DNA from: Clonostachys chloroleuca
Taxonomy: Eukaryota; Ascomycota; Sordariomycetes; Hypocreales; Bionectriaceae
Reading direction: 5' to 3'
Assembly (NCBI GenBank): GCA_037952775.1
Contig: JBANAY010000004.1
Span: 8,246,001 to 8,310,000 of the forward strand
DNA length: 64,000 nt
Notes under the pieces: generated by a model
The model's database searches: none
What the model was told of the DNA's origin: nothing
Seen by the model: the letters and a program-made list of their open reading frames with translations, nothing else
Position numbers and translations under genes: made by a program
Part shown: positions 56,087-64,000 of the stretch, in pieces
How the letters are laid out: every line of letters begins with the position of its first letter
How positions within the stretch are numbered: the stretch's first letter is position 1

Positions 56087-57006
56087 TTTCTCTTTTGCTC
56101 CGTCAGCTGGTACCCATTGAGCCTTGTCTGTCCTTTAACAAGGCTAACAAATGGCAACTTTATACCGATAAAAGTAAATCGTGCCGAACTTACAACGGGC
56201 GGAGCTATAAGACGTTTCTGCCCTATCCAATGTACACGCCGAACTTGCCCAATTATCGCTTGTAGAACCCCCACCTCTAGGCGTGTTCTAAATCTTGATT
56301 CAAAGTATATGGCGCCGGCTTTGGGTTGTACCCACTCCTGAATATCGTTCTTCTCCTCAGCCTGGCGAGTAGCGCGGGCCTTCCGGTGCCAATGTCGGCA
56401 ATAATCCTGGATGGTACCTATACATGATGACTATGATTTATCACCTTTCGGGCGCTATATAAAGTACTAGTTACTAGGTAGGCCTACGATGTAACAAAAT
56501 ACTGTAGCAAAGCCCCTTCAGCATAGTTTGATATACGAAGGTCGACGAGAGAGGTCATAATGTACTTTTAAATATCCTTCAAATAGGTTGCTACCGTCTT
56601 ATTATAGTTTCCCTAGTTATCACGCTAGCAATGTTTGTAATGTTTACTTCTACAATGGAGATTCTTGTATACTCACGTCCCAGTAGCTATAGCTTGTTGG
56701 GCTGTCTGAGAATTTGTAGCGCTCTTGGACTTCTTCTGTCCGGTAGCTGGGACGTTGCTTTTTTATCTATGGAGACCTTTAAGAGATGCCTTTACGCCAG
56801 CTTTCCAAAGGTCGCTAGGGGCGAATGAGATTTAGGTCTGAGTCTTGAATAGATGACCTCAAGGCCCCGTTCCCTTGTCTCGCTTAATCATAGTCCCAAG
56901 TAACGTCTAAATCGAGTCTGAACTCCGCAGCCTCAAAATAAGGTATACTTCCGCTCCAACTCCAACTATAAATCATTCCTCTAGTTCAGCTTTCCCTCAT
57001 ATAACC
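56087..57006. other. Intergenic, no gene seen
   Basis: AT-rich in parts; 56631-56828 is open but unsupported. Confidence 0.3.
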
Positions 57007-57693
57007 TCATGAGCTACCAGGACCGATAGCGACACCACCCTGGGACAGCTGCAACTCAAATAAACGCATAAAGCTAATCATAGCAGCAAGCTCAAACACC
57101 TCTCCCAACTCGCCCGTGGCTCCCTGGTTCATAAAGCGGAAGTTGACACTGGTGCATTGCGGACGCATGGCATTTTATCTCCACCGGCTGAGTGAATGAG
57201 CTGCCGGGACGCGGCTTGAGTCGATGCTCGGCGGCGCAGGGTTTGGTGCTCTTGAGCTTCAGAGCGCCGACTGATACAAGGGGGTGTCGAGTTTATCAGT
57301 TTCATTCAGGAGGATAATATCGCCTGAGCCCATGGAGAATCGGGGTGTTCGAACAAGGAATAGTGGCTTGTTCTTGTTTATGCCAAGGTGGGAGTGCGAG
57401 TGTGTTATGCGGTAGAAGAAGGCGCACTCCCGCGGGAAGAGAATAGGTCTGCTACTTGCGTAGGTGGCAGACGCGCTACAAGTGTAATCAGGCTTGCTTG
57501 CGATTTCCTCATAGGCTGGAAGAGGGTGTTCGTACTCCTGAGGAGCGGTCTTGAAGATTGATGGCTTTTCCGACATGCTGCTTTGGGCTGACGATTGTGT
57601 ATCTTGAGTGTGGAGGTTGTAAGTTGGAGGTGTCGTCTCTTGCTTGGTGTGCGTTGGTGGAACGTGTTGATTGGAGGCCCGGTAGGTCGACAT
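57007..57693 (-). pseudogene. PY-motif protein interrupted by two in-frame stops
   Basis: The frame from the ATG at 57693 holds PPTY and LPAYEEI motifs, then SRPILFPRECAFFYRI and a lipid-domain-like strand pattern (FLVRTPRFSMGSGDIILLN). It meets a TGA at 57259-57261. The same frame continues with protein-like sequence, a TAA at 57175-57177, and then FRFMNQGATGELGEVFELAA to a final TGA at 57007-57009. Both inner stops are one C-to-T step from sense codons (CGA, CAA). The gene stands at the edge of the RIP-decayed block. I recall fungal proteins with this general build but do not name a family. Alternatively the gene truly ends at 57259 (144 aa). Confidence 0.55.
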
Positions 57694-58030
57694 TCGAATA
57701 GTTTAAATACTCGCTAGGGGGCAGTACAGGCAGCACAGCTTCGCCACAACCCTGGCATCGTCACCCTATTTGAATTCGAGGTACAATGTCCTCAGCAAGT
57801 CTCAACTCACTAGCGATTGGCCAGCCCTAAACGACATTTCTGGTGGCTGCTCCACTATAAATTGAGGCGGTCCAGGGGGTTCAGGTACCTGAGAAAAAGT
57901 CCAAAGAGTTTTGATTGGCCAGTGAGTTGAGGATTGTGCGAACTAGCCAATCAGGCATCTCGCTGCTATTCTAGGCACGGCAGCTGGTCTACTTTTCCAA
58001 TCAGCTGACAAAAGTCTCGTGTAAGGCCCT
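57694..58030. promoter_or_regulatory. Promoter side of the PY-motif gene with several CCAAT boxes
   Basis: GATTGG/CCAATC occurs near 57818, 57913, 57951 and 57999, on both strands, typical of binding sites for the CCAAT complex. After 58030 the base composition drops sharply to AT. Confidence 0.4.
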
Positions 58031-59910
58031 ACAATACCAATTATACCCAATATTGCAGTTAATTTTGAAGCCTTATTAATTTATCAATTATTATTATTTC
58101 GAAGCCGGGTTTAAAGAGGGATATTCTCTAGAAGCAGGAGATTCTAATAATATATTTAATATTTCGTATACTACCCCTCCGCTTCGATAACTATAGCTAA
58201 CCTGCAGTATATTGATCCGATAAGGTTCTCTATTATTGCTGGTTTAATTTCTTCCCAGACTTTTATTATAAATTTAACTAATATATACTGTTATATATAG
58301 ACCCTACTTTTTCTCTCTAATTATAACTGGATTATTCAGATCTTATAATAATCCTTACAAGCCTCCAGCTCGGATTATTACTAAGGACTAATAATTCCCT
58401 ATAATATATATATATTTATTTTACTAAATAGAATACTCTTTCAGATAGTTATTAATAAAATTACTAACTTATAGTAATATTATCTATATATCTATTATTA
58501 CTAGCTCTATAATACTTATATATTAATAATAACTTATATTATATAGCTAATAATAATCTAATTATATTATTAAGAATAATACTCTAATTAGTTTAATTCT
58601 AATCTACTCTAGACTTTATTTAGTATAAGTTAATCTAACTATTATATATTAATAGCTCTTATTTAGCTAATTACCTTATCTTAATTATTATATAATAATA
58701 AAGAAAATATTATAGATAAAAATAATAATAGTAGTAGTAATAATAATAATAATAACTATACTAAAGAAATATAGCTCTTATAAAACTAAGTTAATTAACT
58801 TAATATATATCTTATAGATACTTACTAGGAATTAACTAATATAATAGTTCTTATAGTATAATAAGCTATTATAAATACTAATCTCTATACTTAAGCTATA
58901 ACTATAGTATAAGAAAGAGAGCTAGAATAACTATTTAAACTATTACTATTAGAGATATTTAATAGAACCTAAGATAAGCTTTAGGAATTTATAATCTAAT
59001 TCTAAGTATATTTTAATTATTTTCCTATTACTCTTAATACTAATAAAAGGAAAATTATATATATTTATTTATAATTTAAAGGAGTTATATTTAACTAATT
59101 TAAATTTATTATAAGGGAATATCTTAATAGATAAAAAAACTAATAAACTATTAATATTATAATAAGCTTTAATTATTTTATAGAAGTTCTTAAATAGATC
59201 TTTAGTATTTAAAATAAAAAATATAAAGTAGAATATAAGATTAATCTACTTATTTAAAAAGAATTATATTCTACCTTTAGTATTTAATATCTCTAGTTAC
59301 TAGTTAAAACTAAATAAAATAAAGAATATACTATATCTTACTATTTTAACTAATTTAAAAAAGAAGTTTAAAATAAACTCTATAAAAAAATAAACTAGTA
59401 AGTATTTATAAATATATAATTATAATTATAAAAATAAATAACTAATAATATTAATAGTAAACTTATAAATAGTAAATAATCTATTTTATTAATACTAGGA
59501 AATTATAATAATAGTATATTATAATCTCTGGAATTATAACAGTTGGATAACTTATACTGGACAGGGTCTAGGGTAGGTCAGGGTTAAACTAATTAGAGTA
59601 TTATTCTGAGTAGTATAATTAGGTTATCTTAGGCTATATAATATAAGTTATTGAGATTTACCCTATAGACTATAGGGTAGATTAAGATTACCCTATATTA
59701 ATTAATTAAATAATATATAATTAGTATAGGGTAAGGGGGAATAAAATAACTAACTTAGAGCTCTCTAAAGCTGGAAGCCTTCTGAAGCTACTGGCCTAAC
59801 CTACTATAGCTACCTATTAGGGTAATTATATTAGTAGTTATAACTGCTGTAATAGCTGCTATAGTATCTATACTAGTGATCCTATATTATACTAAAGCAG
59901 CGGTATTAAT

Positions 59911-60083
59911 AGACTTTATATCTACTATAGTACTTATATTAGTAGATCTTATATCTACTATATAAGAACCTTAGTACTTAGTTTAGTAAACCTTATAACT
60001 ATGATAGTAGCTATATTAGCAGACTTTATATCTACTATAGTATCTATATTAGTAGTCTTATATCCCTCTATATAAGAACCTTA
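59911..60083 (+). repeat. Direct repeat, ~63 nt units at 59911 and 60021
   Basis: Both copies run from agactttatatctactata to tataagaacctta with a few differences, 110 bases apart. It is part of a longer field of AGTAGnTATA-type words. Confidence 0.6.
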
Positions 60084-60634
60084 TAGTAGTTATAAGCCTG
60101 TATTATAGAAGGTAATATATTATCTTTAGGGCCCTTATAGTCTGAAAATACCTATAAGTATAGAGCTTCCTCCCTACTAGATAGAGATTCTATAAGTTAC
60201 TAATATACTCTTTTATCTACTCTATAGTCTATCTTTCTTAGCTACCCTATAGCTAATAGAGCTTTATTTTCTTTTATAGAATCTATACCTTTTACTATAC
60301 CCTTTTAAATAATCCTTCTTTAGTATTTCAGAGCTTACTCTATAGGCTTTATTTACCCTAGATCTAGCTTACCCTATAGCTAGTCTACCCTATACTAGAG
60401 ACCTTAATCTTTTAAAAGGTTATAAGCCTAGGGGAGCTCTATCTTATAAAAAAGAGCTTTATCTTTAGATTTAAGAGTTCTTACCCTATACTAGGAAAGT
60501 TATATACTTACTCTATACCTCAGCCTAGATCTTAGTAGTTTTCTTTATTAAAAGAAGATCTAAAATAGCTAATAAAGATAGTTATATAGAGGGATTAGCC
60601 CTTAAAGATACTAAAACTTACCCTTCTTCAGTAG

Positions 60635-60766
60635 CTATTCTAATAGCTAGTACTGCTACTATACCTAGCTAACTAATTACTTTTAGTACTACTAGTACTA
60701 TTCTAATAGCTAGTACTACTACTATAGCTAATTAATCAGTTAATTTTAGTACTACTAGTACTATTC
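60635..60766 (+). repeat. Tandem 63-bp repeat, two copies
   Basis: Units start at 60635 and 60698 (ctattctaatagctagtact...), with a fragment of a third at 60761. Differences are few. Confidence 0.65.
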
Positions 60767-60930
60767 CTTTAGGCTTTATAGTAGAAAGTACTACTATTAC
60801 TCAGAGCCTTTAGAATCTAAATACTACTAAAGCTATTACCGCTATATAGTAAACCCTTTAGTAGCTAATAGCTACTATAAACCTACTATAATTACAGTAG
60901 ACCCCTAGTACTACTAGTACTAGTTAATAG

Positions 60931-61794
60931 TGTTGAATTGAGAGACTATAGCCACTATAAGTTAGTGACCGTATCGCTATAAGTTAGCGGTTGCAACCAC
61001 TAACCTCTAGCGGTCGCAACCACTAACTGTTAGCGATCGCTATCCCCTGTAACAGCTAGCCAATAGCGATTGAGACCGCTATCCGATAGCGACTACGATC
61101 ACGAGCCAATAGCGGTTGCAGCCACTGTGGGTCAGTGGCTACAGGCCGCTATGACCGCTACGGCTTAGCGGGCTCCAGTTCCTCTTTAGGGCTAGGAGCG
61201 TCAGCAGCGTTATTTATAGGTTATTAGGCTATATTAGCCTAAATAAGGGTCTAGAAAATTCAGGAAAAAATCTGAGTAACTTCTAGTAGCCTAACCTATA
61301 CCCAAGCTACCCTATAACCAACCTACCCTAGACTAGACCTTAGATCTTAAATATCTCTTTCAGCTTTAAAGATAAGATATCTAATATCTATACTTAACTG
61401 ATCAGCTTAACTAGCTCTTTCAGATAAAAGTGGGTCTTAAAAAGGTTATATATATCTATCTTATGGTTTGGTAGTTGTGAGTCGATTTTTTAGATTTCCT
61501 ATAGTAATGAATTTTGCGGAAAATCAAAAGTGGCCCGGGAAGCTGCTGTAGCGGGTTTTAGAGTAGTTTTTAGTCGGTAGACCTATGAGAGAAATTGGTA
61601 TATTTTTCCGGTTCCTCTCACCAAAATAAGATCCTTTTGCGCTATAAAATGCACTATAAACCGAGTTTCTAGTGTGAAGTTTGACTAAGTTATAGAGGAG
61701 TGTTCGCTATAAGTTAGAAGCTAAAATTTCCACTGCTGCTAGTTATAGCGGTCTCAAGGCCTAATACACCTTGTAGGCCACTGTAATTTCAACA
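60931..61794 (+). mobile_element. Non-autonomous element, copy A (864 bp)
   Basis: It begins TGTTGAATTGAGAGACTA and ends GTAATTTCAACA, short inverted ends TGTTGAA/TTCAACA, flanked on both sides by AATAG (60926-60930 and 61795-61799), a possible 5-bp target duplication. The first 250 bases are GC-rich for the block and contain repeated phrases AGCGGTTGCAACCACTA/AGCGATCGCTATC. No coding frame is seen. It shares most of its length with copy B at 62440. Confidence 0.65.
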
Positions 61795-61910
61795 AATAGG
61801 CTTTTAGTACTACTAGTACTAGCCTATAGAGCAGTCAGGCTTTATAATAGCCTAGCTTATAGGGCTTTTAAAGCTCTAACCCTCTAACTAGAGTCTTTAA
61901 AGACTCTATT

Positions 61911-62385
61911 ATTAAGGACTTTAATAAAAGGGTCTATAAGTTCCCTAAAGCCTCTAAATTACAGGGGCCTTATAACTTCAATCAGTAGAAACAGGCCCTA
62001 GAGATCTAATTCAGGGCCCTTAGTTTACCGCTATTTATAGCAGAACCTACTGTAGCCCAGCAGCTATCAGACCCAGACCAGGCTATCTTACTTATACTGC
62101 TAAAAGATGGTTATACAGAGGGTCCACAAGCTGCTATAACTTAGCAGACCTCCTCTGTAGAGGCCTATAAGTTACTAGTTAAACAGTTCTCTTATAGTAC
62201 TGAAATTCAGGATGACTATCTATATACCTAATTTTACAGGTTCTATTACAGGGACTTTAAAGGCTCTTTAGAGGCCTTTAATAGTATATTCAACAACCTT
62301 CTAACTTAGCTATCACTAGCTCAGGTTACTATAGCCCCTATAGATCAGGCTAATCAGTACCTGGAGGCTCTAAAAGAGGTCTTCC
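61911..62385 (+). pseudogene. Copia-type gag relic with RIP stops
   Basis: The plus-strand frame reads FPKASKLQGPYNFNQ, a stop, KQALEI, a stop, FRALSLPLF, then VEAYKLLVKQFSYSTEIQDD, FYRFYYRDFKGSLEAFN and LSLAQVTIAPIDQANQYLEA. The LxGPxNFxxWKxAL opening and later helices match Ty1/copia gag. All five in-frame stops can be explained by C-to-T or G-to-A change (TAG at a Trp or Gln, TAA at Gln). It is cut off at 62386 by the composite repeat. Confidence 0.65.
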
Positions 62386-62439
62386 TGTTAAAATTACAGT
62401 GGCCTACAAGGTGCATTAGGCCTTGAGACCGCTATAACT
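62386..62439 (-). mobile_element. Inverted terminal fragment (54 bp) of the same element
   Basis: This piece matches the reverse complement of the element's last 54 bases (63124-63177) with two mismatches, both transitions. It directly abuts the start of copy B, so copy B plus this piece form a unit with 54-bp inverted ends. Confidence 0.7.
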
Positions 62440-63177
62440 TGTTGAATTGAGAGACTATAGCCACTATAAGTTAGTGACCGTATCGCTATAAGTTAGCGGC
62501 TGCAGCCACTGTGGGTCAGTGGCTACAGGCCGCTATGACCGCTACGGCTTAGCGGGCTCCAGTTCCCCTTTAGGGCTAGGAGCGTCAGCAGCGTTATTTA
62601 TAGGTTATTAGGCTATAATAGCCTAAATAAGGGTCTAGAAAATTCAGGAAAAATCTGAGTAACTTCTAGTAACCTAACCTATATCTAAGCTATCCTATAA
62701 CTAACCTACCCTAGACTAGACCTTAGATCTTAGATAATTTCTTTATTTTTAAAGATGGGATATCTAATATCTATACTTAATAGATCAGCTTAAGAGCCTC
62801 TTTCAGATAAAAGTAGGTCTTATAAAACTTATATATATCCATCTTACAGTTAGATAGTTATAAGTTGATTTTTTAGATTTTCTATAGTAATAAATTTTAT
62901 AGAAAATCAAAAGTAGCCCGGGAAGCTACTATAGCGGGTTTTAGAGTAGTTTTTAGTCGGTAGATCTATAAGAGAAATTAGTATATTTTTCCGGTTTCTC
63001 TTACTAAAATAAGATTCTTTTGTACTATAAAATATACTATAAACCGACTTTCTAGTATAAAATTTAACTAAGTTATAGAGGAGTATTCACTATAAGTTAG
63101 AAGCTAAAACTTCCGCTGCTGCTAGTTATAGCGGTCTCAAGGCCTAATACACCTTGTAGGCCACTGTAATTTCAACA
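62440..63177 (+). mobile_element. Non-autonomous element, copy B (738 bp)
   Basis: Same ends and order as copy A but lacking about 125 bases of the GC-rich repeats near the 5' end. Compared with copy A it has many C-to-T and G-to-A changes and almost no transversions, so it is the more RIP-affected copy. No target duplication is clear. Confidence 0.65.
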
Positions 63178-64000
63178 CTAGTAAAAACTATCCTACTTTA
63201 TTTCCAGCCTAAAGTTATATCTTAGTTTAGTAAGATTTTATTCTAACTGGAAAACCTATTATTTAATACCCTTAGTTAAATATTATATAATCCAGATTAT
63301 AATTAATTACTTAATATTATTTCTATTAATCCTAAAGTATATTAGTAACTATTAATATCTCTAGAATAGTTTTATAGTATAAAGTAATAGGAAAATAAGC
63401 AAGCTATAGCTGAATATATTAGTAAGAAGTAATAAATATCAGCTTATTAGATTCTTAAGGCTGCTATATTATATATTATTACTAAGAACAGAGTCTATAG
63501 CCTATTTCCTCTATACTATTCTGGCCTCTATTATAGTAATATTCTTTTAATTAAGAGTATAATATTACTAGTATTATTAACTGGAATAAAGCCCAGACTA
63601 TTCCGCTAGAGTATCTAGCTATCTCCTCCGAATTTATTACTTTTCCTAATCTATCTCCCGAGGAGAACTAAGATATAATTAATTTTAAAAAGCTTATTAT
63701 TATATATTTATAAGAATTTAAATCCCTGACTAGAATATATTTAGAGAATATTATCTTCTTATCTAATATTCTAGGAACAAAAGCTGCTGAAATTACCTAT
63801 TGCTATATATATAGCTTTCTATACTGTATAATATATAATACCCAGTTCGTATTAGTATTAATATATAGTCCTAGTATCTTATAGGAGCAGTTAGTTAATA
63901 CCTACAGAGAGATAGAGATTATTTAGCTTTCTTATTAGAGCTATTAAGTATAAACAGAATTATCAGGAGGGATATAACTTAAGATTGTTATGCCCAAAAG

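Larger units (their letters stand above)
58031..64000. repeat. AT-rich, RIP-decayed repeat block to the right edge
   Basis: Composition changes abruptly to strongly AT-rich with TA-rich words, TAA/TTA arrays (for example 58725-58755) and no intact gene. 58031-59800 and 63178-64000 show nothing I can name. Better preserved islands at 59760-62440 hold tandem repeats, a copia gag relic and a short duplicated element, described separately. Transition-type differences between copies and TAG/TAA stops at former CAG/CAA/TGG codons indicate repeat-induced point mutation. Confidence 0.8.

Noticed and set aside
1..64000. tRNA, rRNA genes or CRISPR arrays
   Set aside because: No convincing tRNA arm pattern, rRNA block or regularly spaced palindromic repeats were found by eye. 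A tRNA scan would be decisive.

Overview
The window is nuclear DNA of a filamentous ascomycete (Pezizomycotina). Evidence: many introns of about 46-95 nt with GT donors, CTAAC/CTAAT-type branch sites and AG acceptors; fungus-restricted families (Zn2Cys6 regulators, a CFEM/Pth11-type receptor, SUR7/PalI, Crh-type GH16, LEU2 in seven exons); and an AT-rich right end with the transition-type decay of repeat-induced point mutation (RIP). The genus cannot be fixed from sequence alone. I resolved exon structures by hand for most genes; they are predictions without transcript support.

Layout. 0-5.3 kb: tail of an unknown gene, an AIM24-like gene, a tiny spliced gene on the minus strand and a secreted carboxylesterase. 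7-8.4 kb: two small secreted proteins, a five-repeat Kex2-type precursor and a six-cysteine knottin-like peptide. 9.2-12.7 kb: a nine-exon CFEM receptor and a PhzF-like enzyme. 13.7-15.8 kb: two decayed genes head to head (AAA+ ATPase fragment; relic with an FCGQH block). 16.3-19.8 kb: a Zn2Cys6 regulator and an EthA-like flavin monooxygenase. 20.6-26.5 kb: GT64-like glycosyltransferase, ankyrin relic, single-pass Cys-rich membrane protein, SUR7/PalI protein. 26.8-30.1 kb: a six-exon Zn2Cys6 regulator divergent from a five-exon short-chain dehydrogenase. 31.4-37.3 kb: a 1953-residue CCCH/helicase/NFX1/RZ protein of the ZNFX1/Hrr1 type. 38.2-45.5 kb: GPI-anchored GH16 transglycosylase, a secreted orphan, LEU2. 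47.4-57.7 kb: small orphan, broken terpene synthase, secreted alpha/beta hydrolase, BTB protein and a PY-motif protein with two stops. 58-64 kb: AT-rich RIP-decayed repeats with a copia gag relic and two copies of a short element.

How the genes relate. Core genes (LEU2, GH16, SUR7, ZNFX1-like) are intact and sit among accessory genes for secretion, sensing and small-molecule chemistry. Lesions come in two kinds. One is single-base length changes, several in homopolymers (carboxylesterase, PhzF, Zn2Cys6 regulator, BTB), which may be consensus errors. The other is real-looking decay (terpene synthase, PY protein, ankyrin and AAA+ relics), with C-to-T-type stops near the RIP block. No CRISPR array or RNA gene was recognised, and no complete secondary-metabolite cluster is visible.
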